This document shows positions 7,676 through 15,491 of a stretch of DNA of 64,000 bases, in pieces. A program made the translations under genes and the position numbers. The notes beneath the pieces were generated by a model. The model was not told the DNA's origin and did no database searches. It saw only the letters and a program-made list of their open reading frames with translations. The DNA is from Vulcanimicrobiota bacterium. GTDB lineage: Bacteria > Vulcanimicrobiota > Vulcanimicrobiia > Vulcanimicrobiales > Vulcanimicrobiaceae. Position 1 is the first letter of the stretch. Each line of letters opens with the position of its first letter. Location of the stretch: positions 62,001-126,000 of the forward strand of contig DAIDHQ010000022.1 in NCBI GenBank assembly GCA_027459645.1, read 5' to 3'.

Positions 7676-8448
7676 GCGTCAGCGCTTTTCGCGGTGCCTT
7701 CGGGAATCCGAAGTTTTTCGAGCGCCGCTCTGATCATTGCCGCCGGCGTCGCGCTGCCATGCACGAACGCGTCGAAACGTTGCCATGATGCATCCACGTC
7801 GAGTAAGCCTTCGGGCGTAACCACGTGGCTAAAGGCTTTGGTCTTCGCATGCTGCGTTCCGAACAGGCGCAACGAGACTTCGTCAACGATGTTGACGTCG
7901 GGATAAAAGCTGAACTTCACGACGCGGTGATTGTCGCCTCGGACCATCAGCGGAAGAAGCGCGCGCGCTGCGGTAGCGACCATGAAATCATAGAGGATCG
8001 TGTTCTCGACCGGCTCGTTCGCGCGCACCCATACATGGTATCCGCGGCCGCTCGCGACGATCAGGGGTTCGCATCCAAGGTCGGCGAGGCAGGTTCGCAG
8101 CGTGTCGAGCGCTTCGCTCAATTGCGGAATGATCGCGGTGTTGTCAGTCCGGTAATTGTTATCGATATTGAAGCACAGGAGCTCATTTTTCTCGGTGCCG
8201 AAATACCGGCAGACGTTCAGCTGTCCCGAAAGATGCAACTGAAGCAGCTCGTCCATTCGCCGCTCCGAAACGTTCGCGAGCCGATACTTATGGAGCGCGC
8301 CGGTGTCGGTCAGTTGGCCGTAATCAAGCGTCCCATCGGAAAGCAGCCATTCGAGAAAGGGAAAGCCGAACTGCTCCGCCTCGATCTTGACTCTATCGAG
8401 AATGAAGCTCTTGGAGAACTCTTTGAGCAGCGCTATTCTTGGATCCAT
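7672..8448 (-). CDS. Archaeo-eukaryotic primase (AEP)-like protein
   Basis: 258 residues from ATG 8448. Three segments match the AEP catalytic signature in order. Motif I lies at residues 92-98 (CFNIDNN), where the usual Asp-x-Asp is Asn94-Ile-Asp96. Motif II is SGRGYHVW at residues 133-140, with the key His138. Motif III is NIVDEVSLRLFGTQHAKTK at residues 186-204, close to the VD...RL..S.HgKT stretch of archaeal PriS. AEPs make primers or fill gaps on DNA; the motif I substitution could change metal binding or abolish synthesis. There is no fused helicase or zinc domain. The gene overlaps the end of the upstream HAD nucleotidase by 16 bases, so the two form an operon. Assignment is by motif reading only. 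Confidence 0.6.
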   Translation of the reverse strand: MDPRIALLKEFSKSFILDRVKIEAEQFGFPFLEWLLSDGTLDYGQLTDTGALHKYRLANVSERRMDELLQLHLSGQLNVCRYFGTEKNELLCFNIDNNYRTDNTAIIPQLSEALDTLRTCLADLGCEPLIVASGRGYHVWVRANEPVENTILYDFMVATAARALLPLMVRGDNHRVVKFSFYPDVNIVDEVSLRLFGTQHAKTKAFSHVVTPEGLLDVDASWQRFDAFVHGSATPAAMIRAALEKLRIPEGTAKSADA

Positions 8449-9023
8449 CGCTTCACTTCGTCGAACGTATGGAATCCGCGCGCGTCGTTGGGCGGAAGCG
8501 ACGGCTGGTGCGCCAGGATCGGATAATAGACGTTGATGCCGTACTGCTTTCCGTGAACGATATTGAACGGCGAATCGTCGACCAGGTGCGGGATGCCCCA
8601 CGCCCAGCAGAACGCGATCTTGTTCGCCGCCATGAAAAGGTAATCGAACGGGATGCCGTTTTGCTCGAGCCACGATCGGCTCGCATCGTAAGCGTGCCGC
8701 ATATCGCGCATAGTGCAAATCACGATACGCCAGTCGTTGTGCCGCAGCCATCGCATGAACTCGACACCGTCGGGGCGCGCGCGAGCTTGCTCCCAACACT
8801 GCCGGTGAATCTTGTAGCGGCAATAGTTATAGCCCGTGCTCATGAGGCCGCTCGAATCCGGCTCTCCCGCGCGAATGCGTTGAAGATAGTGCTCGAACGT
8901 CTCTCGAGGCAGCGAGTCGGCCGGATCGTAGGGAAAGTCGCCGCCCTGTAACGTTTCGTTGAAATTATTCAGCGTGTCGTCCAGGTCGACGGCGATCGTT
9001 CGCGGATGGGCGTTGGCAGGCAT
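8433..9023 (-). CDS. HAD-superfamily 5'-nucleotidase-like phosphatase (NT5C type)
   Basis: 196 residues. All four HAD motifs are visible: DLDDT at residues 13-17 (nucleophile and acid Asp), Thr in VICTMRD, Lys in AANKIAFCWAWG, and the acidic pair in HLVDDSPFNI. The small insert with CRYKIHRQCWEQARARPDG is like the cap of the NT5C/YqfW deoxyribonucleotidase group, so a (deoxy)nucleoside monophosphate substrate is plausible. Its 3' end overlaps the start of the AEP-like gene by 16 bases, which argues for a shared role in nucleotide or DNA metabolism. It is divergent from a second HAD gene at 9122 with a 98-base shared promoter region. Confidence 0.8.
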   Translation of the reverse strand: MPANAHPRTIAVDLDDTLNNFNETLQGGDFPYDPADSLPRETFEHYLQRIRAGEPDSSGLMSTGYNYCRYKIHRQCWEQARARPDGVEFMRWLRHNDWRIVICTMRDMRHAYDASRSWLEQNGIPFDYLFMAANKIAFCWAWGIPHLVDDSPFNIVHGKQYGINVYYPILAHQPSLPPNDARGFHTFDEVKRWIQE

Positions 9024-9121
9024 CAGTCCTATCGGTTGGGCGCCAAGATTTTGCCGCCTGCTTTACGAGCGCTTTCCGCCCGGAATGGGAGGTCCGCCGC
9101 CATCCTCGAACCTACCAGGCC

Positions 9122-9823
9122 ATGCCCGAAGCGATCATCTTTGATTTTGACGGCGTCGTTGCCGACACCGAAGTCCTCGCGAATCGAACCCTTGCGGAAA
9201 TGGTGACGGAACTCGGCGTTCCGACGACGCTTGAAGATGCCTATCGCATCTACAAAGGCAAGCGCTTCCATGAGGTCCTCGCGCTCGTCGAAACCAACGT
9301 GGGACGTGCGGTACCGGGCTTTGGCGATGCGTATATGGCTCGCGCGCTAGAAAGCTTTCGGAGGGAACTTCGTCCCGTCGCGGGCGTGCGCGAATTTATC
9401 GCGAGGTTCGATCGTCTGCCGCGCTGCATCGCCTCGAATTCCTTACCGGAACGCGTGGCTCTCTGTCTCGAGGTGCTCGATATGACGGCACTCTTTCCGG
9501 GCGGCGTATTTAGCGCGTCGGATGTGGTGCACGGCAAACCGAGCCCCGATATCTTTCTGCATGCGGCCGCCCGCATGGGGGTTCAACCGGAACGATGCAT
9601 CGTTATCGAGGATAGCGTGCTTGGCGTCGTCGCGGCCCGCGCGGCGGGCGCAACGGTCATCGGCTTGCTCGCGGGCAGCCACATGCAGCCGGGCGATCGA
9701 GCGCTGCTTCTGGATGCCGGCGCCCATCACGTTGCGGCGGACTACGACGAAGCCGCGCAGGTGATGAACGCTTACTTTTCGGAGTTGGAAAGGCCGTTGA
9801 GCGAAAACGGCTTCTGCGCGTAG
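9122..9823 (+). CDS. HAD-family hydrolase, beta-phosphoglucomutase/phosphoglycolate phosphatase-like
   Basis: 233 residues. Motif I is FDFDGVVADTE, motif II is the Ser of CIASNSLPERV, motif III is the Lys of GKPSPDIFLHAA, and motif IV is VIEDSVLGVVAARAAG. A helical cap between residues 20 and 90 (GKRFHEVLALVETNVG) makes it subfamily IA, like the beta-phosphoglucomutase and GPH/YniC-type sugar phosphatases. The substrate is probably a small sugar phosphate; specificity cannot be assigned. Its last 52 bases overlap a convergent small gene. Confidence 0.88.
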   Translation: MPEAIIFDFDGVVADTEVLANRTLAEMVTELGVPTTLEDAYRIYKGKRFHEVLALVETNVGRAVPGFGDAYMARALESFRRELRPVAGVREFIARFDRLPRCIASNSLPERVALCLEVLDMTALFPGGVFSASDVVHGKPSPDIFLHAAARMGVQPERCIVIEDSVLGVVAARAAGATVIGLLAGSHMQPGDRALLLDAGAHHVAADYDEAAQVMNAYFSELERPLSENGFCA

Positions 9824-9954
9824 GCGTACTTTTCGCCGCAGATACGGCAGACGTTGAGAGGACTTCCAAAGTGCTCGTGCGGCGGATAGATCTTTTTCGC
9901 CGCGGGTTGAGCCCGCTTAGCGGGGACGAGGACCGGGACGCGCTTGCGTTCCAT
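9772..9954 (-). CDS. Small basic CxxC protein
   Basis: 60 residues from ATG 9954 (MERKRVPVLVPAKRAQP). The N-terminal half is very basic and Pro-rich. The second half has one CRICG knuckle and an aromatic KYAYAQKPF. A single CxxC pair could bind metal only as a dimer or with partner residues. It overlaps the 3' end of the HAD gene on the other strand by 52 bases, so a chance frame cannot be excluded. Confidence 0.4.
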   Translation of the reverse strand: MERKRVPVLVPAKRAQPAAKKIYPPHEHFGSPLNVCRICGEKYAYAQKPFSLNGLSNSEK

Positions 9955-10232
9955 CGATGTTTTTAACGTTTCCGGCTCTCGAGCTGAGAGCTGCACGCGT
10001 TCAGAATTGAAGACGTACCGTCTTTATTCGCGATTCTTTCAAAACGCGCCTCTTATTTCAGACGACTTTGGCCCAAACGCGTCTAAAGGTGCGTAAACGT
10101 GGTAAAATGAAGAACGCCTCATCGCAACTCGTAGGCGCGATTGAAATTTCGCGATTTCGACGCCCCCAGCGCTCCACAGTACTGGCGAGTCCGAAACACC
10201 AACCAACCAGAGAATTATAGGGAGACTCGCGA

Positions 10233-10553
10233 ATGTACACTGACGAAGATCTTACTTGCGTGGACTGCGGACGCTCGTTCCCGTTTACTGCAAGCGAACA
10301 GGAATTTTTCGCAAACAAGGGCTTTACGAATAAACCGAGCCGGTGCTCGGATTGCCGTGCGGCGCGTAAAGCGGCCGGCGGCGGGCGCCCGAGCGGCAAC
10401 CGGAACGGCGGCGGTTTCGGCGGCAGCCAGCGCGAGATGTTCAAAGCCACCTGTAGCCAATGCGGTGGCGTCGCCGAAGTGCCGTTCCAGCCGCGCGGCG
10501 ACAAGCCCGTGTATTGCCGCGACTGCTTCGCATCGCGCTCAAGCCAGCGCTAA
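10233..10553 (+). CDS. Double zinc-ribbon protein
   Basis: 106 residues with two four-cysteine ribbons. The first is CVDCG...CSDC at residues 9-42, separated by the FPFTASEQEFFANKGF stretch seen in the 'probable zinc-ribbon' family. The second is CSQCG...CRDC at residues 74-98, in a MFKATCSQCGGVAEVPF context known from CxxC-CxxC proteins. A Gly/Arg/Asn-rich linker connects them and could bind nucleic acid. A strong AGGGAG lies about 10 bases before the ATG. Such proteins are often cold- or stress-induced in Acidobacteria and related phyla, but the function is unknown. The desaturase gene starts one base after its stop. Confidence 0.8.
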   Translation: MYTDEDLTCVDCGRSFPFTASEQEFFANKGFTNKPSRCSDCRAARKAAGGGRPSGNRNGGGFGGSQREMFKATCSQCGGVAEVPFQPRGDKPVYCRDCFASRSSQR

Positions 10554-10554
10554 A

Positions 10555-11373
10555 TTGGCCGACGATCGGATTCGCGCTCGGATCAACGCGGTTGGTCTGA
10601 GCGCGATTCATATCGGCGCTCTTGCGGCGTTCCTCCCCGGGACGTTCCGCTGGAGTGCGGTTTTGGCGGCCGCCGTTCTCATGTATCTCACCGGCGGTCT
10701 CGGCGTTACCCTGTGCTATCATCGCTCGCTCACGCACCGCGGATTGCGCCTGCGCAAGCCTTTGGAATACGCGTTGGCCATTTTGGGCGCGCTCGCTTTG
10801 CAAGGCGATCCGATACGCTGGGTTGCGACCCATCGCAAACATCACGTGCATGCCGATGCAGCCGGAGATCCGCACGGTCGCAACGTGGGATTTCGTTGGG
10901 CGCACGTGCATTGGCTGTACAAACGCAACGATGCGCTGCCGTCCGAAGAAGAACTGCGCAAATTCGCGCCGGATCTAGAGGCGCAACCGTTTTATCGCGT
11001 GCTTCGATACATTCACGCGCCGCTACAATTGCTACTTGCCGGCCTGCTCTTCGCCTTGGGCGGATGGCCGTGGGTCATCTGGGGCATTTTCGTGCGGCTC
11101 GTCGTGAGCTACCATGCCACGTGGCTGGTCAACAGCGCGGCTCACTCCGCAGGCTACCGCACCTATGGCACGCGCGATCTCTCGACCAACTGCTGGTGGG
11201 TCGCGCTCATCTCATGGGGTGAGGGATGGCACAACAACCATCACGCGTTCCCCTATTCGGCTCGTCACGGTCTGCGCTGGTTCGAAATCGATCCCACCTG
11301 GTGGGGAGTGAAAATCCTCGCGCTCTTACGCCTCGCCGATCGCGTGAAGGTGCCTCCAGCCCTCAATCTGTAA
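10555..11373 (+). CDS. Membrane fatty-acid (acyl-CoA type, delta-9-like) desaturase
   Basis: 272 residues from a TTG at 10555, the only start that keeps the first membrane helix; the next ATG (10681) would remove it. Three His boxes are visible: HRSLTH, HRKHH and HNNHH. There are hydrophobic segments on both sides (SAIHIGALAAFLPG, LLLAGLLFALGGWPWVIWG). These ligate the di-iron centre that introduces a double bond into acyl chains, which raises membrane fluidity. It follows the zinc-ribbon stop by one base, so the two genes are co-transcribed and probably coupled; shared cold or stress response is an inference. Confidence 0.9.
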   Translation: MADDRIRARINAVGLSAIHIGALAAFLPGTFRWSAVLAAAVLMYLTGGLGVTLCYHRSLTHRGLRLRKPLEYALAILGALALQGDPIRWVATHRKHHVHADAAGDPHGRNVGFRWAHVHWLYKRNDALPSEEELRKFAPDLEAQPFYRVLRYIHAPLQLLLAGLLFALGGWPWVIWGIFVRLVVSYHATWLVNSAAHSAGYRTYGTRDLSTNCWWVALISWGEGWHNNHHAFPYSARHGLRWFEIDPTWWGVKILALLRLADRVKVPPALNL

Positions 11374-11429
11374 CCTACCGCTAGCTTGGGAACGCCGAGA
11401 GCGGCTTGCCGTTTGATCGGAGAGGGTTG

Positions 11430-13066
11430 ATGTTGGAACGGAAGTATATTTCGCGCGCGCGCCTTCTTCAGGGCGTCTTTGCTACCGGTGCGCTCGCTGC
11501 GTGCGGCGGCGGTACGAGCAACACGCCTTTGGTGAATCCGAGCCCAAGTCCGACGCCGCTTTCGGGCACGTGCGCTCCGCTCGCGACGATTCCCGGCGAT
11601 CGCTACGGCTTGAACGAAGTGCTCTCGAAGCCGCAATTTAGCCACATCGACAAGCGGTGGCTGCTCGACACCTTCGACCCCGTACCGGCGCTCGAAGCGC
11701 TTCATCGCCCGTACTTCAGCCAACCCTGCGTCCAAATCCAGCAGGGGAGTACGATCTATTCCATCCCGAGTTCGGGCGTGTGCATCACCGCCCCGGGTAC
11801 GTATACACTCGGCGGTAATATTACGTGGAGCCCGGGCACCGCCACTACGGTGGCGGCGATTACCATTCAAGCGAGTAACGTAAACCTCGATTTAGGGGGA
11901 TACACGCTGACGGCATCGGGTACCAGCCCGGGGTTGCAGGTCAGCGGCATCACCGTTAACGGACCGGTTGACAACATTACCATCAAAAACGGAACGCTGG
12001 CCGCGTTTACCGATCACGGAATTTTGGCTCAGAACGTGTGCGGTCTCGCGATTTCGAATATCACCGTTACGGGTCTCTCCCTAAGCAACTTGAACGTGCG
12101 ATACCTCACCCCGAGCGGAATTCTCGTTTCGGGTAGCGTCAACGTGGCGATCTCCGGTTGTACGGTGACGCAGGCAAACGTTACGACGGATTCTTGCGCC
12201 GGCATTCAGTTGCTTTCGACCACGCTTTCAACGATCAGCGGCTGCACCGTAAGTTCGCTCGTGAACAACGACGGATCGGTCCAGGGCTTCAGCTACGTCG
12301 GCTGTTCTTACATCACGACCGAATCCTGTACGGCCCAAACGTTTCAATCGTTTTTTAACGGAAACGTGCTGACCGCCGGGCATACCGTCATCGGATTTCT
12401 GCCGACGTTTTGCAATAACCTCACCTTCACGAACTGCTCGGCGAGCGCGATGACGGGGTGCTGTGACGACTGTCACGGGATGTCCGTCTTTCTCTGTTGG
12501 CTGGTCACGGTTCAAGGATTTAGCGCCAGCCAGATCCTCGACGGCGTAAACACCTCGACGCACGATCAGTCCGGCGCAAAGGCAACCGGCCTCGAGATCT
12601 ATAGCTTGGGTGGCGTCAAAGCGCTCGATTGCACGGCAAGCAACGTACGCGCCATCAATCCCGAAGATCTTCAGGCCGCCGGATTTAGCTCCTGGGGTAC
12701 GGCAATCGGCTTCGAACGCTGTTCCGCATCGAACGTGTCGGTTCAAAACGATAAAGGCGTATCGGATATGCGCGGCATCGGATTCGGTTGGCGCCCGACC
12801 CGCGGGCCGCGTTCAAAAATACTACGGCATACCTGGTCAGCTACCTGGACTGTACCGCCGACAGTTGCGACGTCGCTTTCGATACCTGGGATCACGTCGA
12901 TTCAATCTGGACGGGGACATCGTATACGAACTGTAAGACCGGCTATCTCGTCGAGCCTTTGCTCACGGTGAGAGTGGTGTCGTGCGACGGCTGTTCCGAA
13001 TGTCTGACCCCGATTCCGAACCAGCCACTGTATAACGCTGCATTCGGGAACACCTTACCGTCATAA
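11430..13066 (+). pseudogene. Parallel beta-helix (NosD-like) lipoprotein, interrupted by a frameshift near 12785
   Basis: ATG 11430 lies behind a good GGAGAGGG site. The protein begins with a basic stretch (ERKYISRARLLQG) and a lipobox (ALAACGGG). From about residue 120 it shows regular right-handed beta-helix coils: DNITIKNGTLAAF, NVAISGCTVTQANV, LSTISGCTVSS, NLTFTNCSASAM. It is unusually Cys-rich. The first frame degenerates after DMRGIGFGW and stops at 12971. The frame one base back continues with APDPRAAFKNTTAYLVSYL and DCTADSCDVAFDTWDH, ending cleanly at 13066. A single base seems missing around 12780-12790. Intact, it would be about 545 residues. Such proteins are usually surface carbohydrate-binding or modifying proteins. 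Confidence 0.75.
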
Positions 13067-13082
13067 CCCGTTTAAAAGCGGT

Positions 13083-13865
13083 ATGACCGCTAAAGTCACG
13101 CCAACGGGCTTCGGTAGAAAAGTTCCGTCGATCACGGCGATCTTTTGGATCGTCAAGGTTCTGACGACGGCGCTCGGTGAGAGCGTCTCCGATTACTTGG
13201 TCTTTGCGATCAACCCCTACGTTGCGGTCGGCCTGGGAGCGCTCGGTTTTACACTCGCGCTCGTGTTGCAATTCCGGGCGCGACGATACAATGCATGGAT
13301 CTATTGGTTCGCGGTGACCATGGTCGCCGTTTTTGGAACGATGGCCGCCGACGTCACGCACGTCGTTCTGGGCGTTCCTTACGTCCTTTCGACGGCGGCG
13401 TTTTCGGTTGCATTAGCCGTGATTTTCATCCTTTGGCGCAGATTCGAAAGCACGATCTCGATTCACAGCATCGACCGGCCGCGTCGCGAGGTGTTCTATT
13501 GGCTGACCGTCGTTACGACGTTTGCGCTCGGAACCGCGACCGGCGACATGGCGGCGATCACGCTGCACCTGGGCTATCTGGCTGCCGGCATGCTCTTCGG
13601 CGCACTCATTGCGGCGATCGGTCTCGCCCGCTATGCGGTCGTCACCGTGGCGCGCCTCGAACGTCATCGCGTTTCGAGAAACGCCGTCTTCGCGTTCTGG
13701 GCCGCTTACGTATTGACGCGGCCGCTCGGGGCATCGTTCGCCGATTGGACCGGCAAGCCGCAGTCCTGGGGTGGTCTTGGATGGGGGGACGGTCGCGTTG
13801 CCGCCGTCCTCGTCGTCGCATTGGTGAGCGGCGTTGCATACCTCGCGCGTACCAGCACGGCGTGA
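13083..13865 (+). CDS. COG4705-like multi-pass membrane protein
   Basis: 260 residues with about seven or eight hydrophobic helices. A repeated motif K-x-L-T-T-x-x-G-E/T-x-x-x-D recurs four times: KVLTTALGESVSDYL, FGTMAADVTHVVLG, TTFALGTATGDMAA and VLTRPLGASFADWTG. This points to internal duplication and conserved acidic residues inside the membrane. It matches the uncharacterised COG4705 membrane family. It starts 16 bases after the beta-helix gene. Role unknown; transport or ion coupling is a guess from the buried Asp/Glu. Confidence 0.75.
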   Translation: MTAKVTPTGFGRKVPSITAIFWIVKVLTTALGESVSDYLVFAINPYVAVGLGALGFTLALVLQFRARRYNAWIYWFAVTMVAVFGTMAADVTHVVLGVPYVLSTAAFSVALAVIFILWRRFESTISIHSIDRPRREVFYWLTVVTTFALGTATGDMAAITLHLGYLAAGMLFGALIAAIGLARYAVVTVARLERHRVSRNAVFAFWAAYVLTRPLGASFADWTGKPQSWGGLGWGDGRVAAVLVVALVSGVAYLARTSTA

Positions 13866-13923
13866 GCGTGCCCGCGGCGCGGTCGAAGAGGTTTCGCGCT
13901 ACGCCAAATGCTAAGAATGCGCC

Positions 13924-14148
13924 ATGATCAAATGGTGTCAGGTTCGCGTCTTTATTGCCACGTGCTTGGGTGTCGCCGTCGGTAACGTTCTTGCGAGATC
14001 GCTGCACGTAGCACCCTTGTTCGTCGTAGCAATCGCGGGTGTCGCGGGTTGGCTCCTTGGAAACGGTTTGAACGCCTTGATCGCTACGAGAAGCACGACC
14101 GCATGCCAGCCGGTCTTGCCGCGAACGGGGACCGATTCAGCGAAGTAG
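13924..14148 (+). CDS. Small membrane protein
   Basis: 74 residues with two predicted membrane helices (VFIATCLGVAVGNVLA and LFVVAIAGVAGWLLGNGL) joined by a short loop, plus a polar tail. No recognisable family. Its 3' end overlaps the convergent secreted-protein gene by 12 bases. Coding is suggested by the clean helix pattern only. Confidence 0.45.
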   Translation: MIKWCQVRVFIATCLGVAVGNVLARSLHVAPLFVVAIAGVAGWLLGNGLNALIATRSTTACQPVLPRTGTDSAK

Positions 14149-14817
14149 CGCCGCCAAGCCGTCCGACCAATGGGCGACGGGAACGAAGAAGAGCGCCCAC
14201 GGTTCGGGCATGGCATGGTGTTGCGAATCAAACATTACGGGCGATCGTTTGCGATCGGCTCCCCAATCGGCGCCGCTCGATGCGGCGTCGCGCGCGGGCT
14301 CGTAGAACATCAGGTGCGGGTGCCACGCTTTCGCACCGTCGTTCAAGTATTGTTGCTTCGACATCATATAAGCCATCGCACCGGGTTGCGGAGTCGGAAG
14401 CACGCGCGCCGCGATCGCCGACTTGATTCGCGCAAAGATCTGTGCTTCGGTTGCGCCGCTAAGCGCGAGCGCCGTGCGCTTAAGGGTGTATGGCAGAATG
14501 GTGCGCGAGGCTTCGGCGTTATAACACACCGGCGCGCGCATCCGCGGATTCCAGAACGAGGACGCGTCGAACGCCTGCATCCACGGGCGCTCGACAAGGC
14601 ACGTAAAACCGTTGTTTCCCTTTGCCGCGGTGACGTAGCCGCGAGGGGTCAAGACGAGCACCGTCGCGTGCTGGGATATCGACGGCGGAGCGGCGCTGCG
14701 CGCCAGCGCGATCTCCGCCTGAGGGTTCATCAGGTATGCGGAAAGCTTCGGCATGCTCGATGACGTCGCGGCAACGAGCGCGGCGAAAACGATAAAACGC
14801 GTCACATAGGGCTGCAA
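14137..14817 (-). CDS. Conserved secreted hypothetical protein
   Basis: Up to 226 residues. The start is a TTG at 14817 or a GTG at 14805; there is no ATG before the signal peptide (TRFIVFAALVAATSS). Recognisable conserved stretches are VLVLTPRGYVTAAKG, NGFTCLVERPWMQ, FWNPRMRAPVCYNAEA and GAMAYMMSKQQYLND, then WHPHLMFYEP and WALFFVPVAHWSDG. I recall proteins of this pattern as unannotated secreted proteins in soil bacteria. The two Cys and the WHPHLMF box may mark an active or binding site. Function unknown. Confidence 0.65.
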   Translation of the reverse strand: MQPYVTRFIVFAALVAATSSSMPKLSAYLMNPQAEIALARSAAPPSISQHATVLVLTPRGYVTAAKGNNGFTCLVERPWMQAFDASSFWNPRMRAPVCYNAEASRTILPYTLKRTALALSGATEAQIFARIKSAIAARVLPTPQPGAMAYMMSKQQYLNDGAKAWHPHLMFYEPARDAASSGADWGADRKRSPVMFDSQHHAMPEPWALFFVPVAHWSDGLAALLR

Positions 14818-14991
14818 CGAGATGCGTGCCTAGCGTGTGACTCACTCGAGCGACAGGAGCCGGTCTTAGCCCGAGTGCGCCGAACGCTCGTTCGACGAGG
14901 CGCGCTGGGGCGCCCACGAGAGTAAGTCGCGCGTCGTTCACAGAAATCGGAACGCCGAAAACATGTGCCAGGGTTTCGAAAGGAGCTAGCC

Positions 14992-15483
14992 ATGCTACCG
15001 GTCGCGATGTCGATGCTTCTCGCCGTTATGCCGATCGCCAAAGGTTCCGGCGAAAAGATGTGCGTCCTTACCCCAGCCGATTTTCACGCCGTCGGTCTCG
15101 TGGCCGACAAGCCGCACGCGAACGTCGATGACGGCGGCAATAGCGTCTATTGCATCTACCGCGGCGTTTCCGGTGCGATGGGCGGCATCGAACTCGACGT
15201 GTTTTATCCCGCCGGTGCGTCGCCGGCCGATATCGTCGGAACCTGGAAGACGATGTTGGCGTCGAATCCCGGCGTGCGATATCAGCTGGAGGGGTTGTCG
15301 GGCGTCGATGCATCGCTCTACTCCCTTGCCGTTCCCCAGGCCGGTCATCCGAACTTTGCCGCAAATGCCGTCCGGCGAGGCGATCTGATCTTCACGATAT
15401 CGATGCCCTCGACGCCGAAGACGAAAGCGATCTTGCAAAGGCTCAGTGGCATCGTGTTGCAACGCCTGCGACAAGAGCGTTGA
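14992..15483 (+). CDS. Secreted hypothetical protein
   Basis: 163 residues from ATG 14992, chosen because AGGAG lies 7-11 bases upstream. The signal peptide is MLPVAMSMLLAVMPIAKG. The mature part is an alpha/beta domain with two Cys (MCVLTPADFHAVGL, SVYCIYRG) and a final helix KTKAILQRLSGIVLQRL. The pattern resembles small periplasmic domains found alone or with DUF3558-like lipoproteins; no function assigned. The serine hydrolase gene starts eight bases after its stop. Confidence 0.65.
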   Translation: MLPVAMSMLLAVMPIAKGSGEKMCVLTPADFHAVGLVADKPHANVDDGGNSVYCIYRGVSGAMGGIELDVFYPAGASPADIVGTWKTMLASNPGVRYQLEGLSGVDASLYSLAVPQAGHPNFAANAVRRGDLIFTISMPSTPKTKAILQRLSGIVLQRLRQER

Positions 15484-15491
15484 CCCCTGCA

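Noticed and set aside
12788-13066. Separate gene at the end of the beta-helix lipoprotein
   Set aside because: It starts at a TTG without ribosome site and reads as the natural continuation of the upstream protein in another frame.
15150-15491. Extended N-terminus of the serine hydrolase
   Set aside because: It overlaps the secreted protein in another frame and lacks a signal peptide; MMLLPF at 15492 supplies one.
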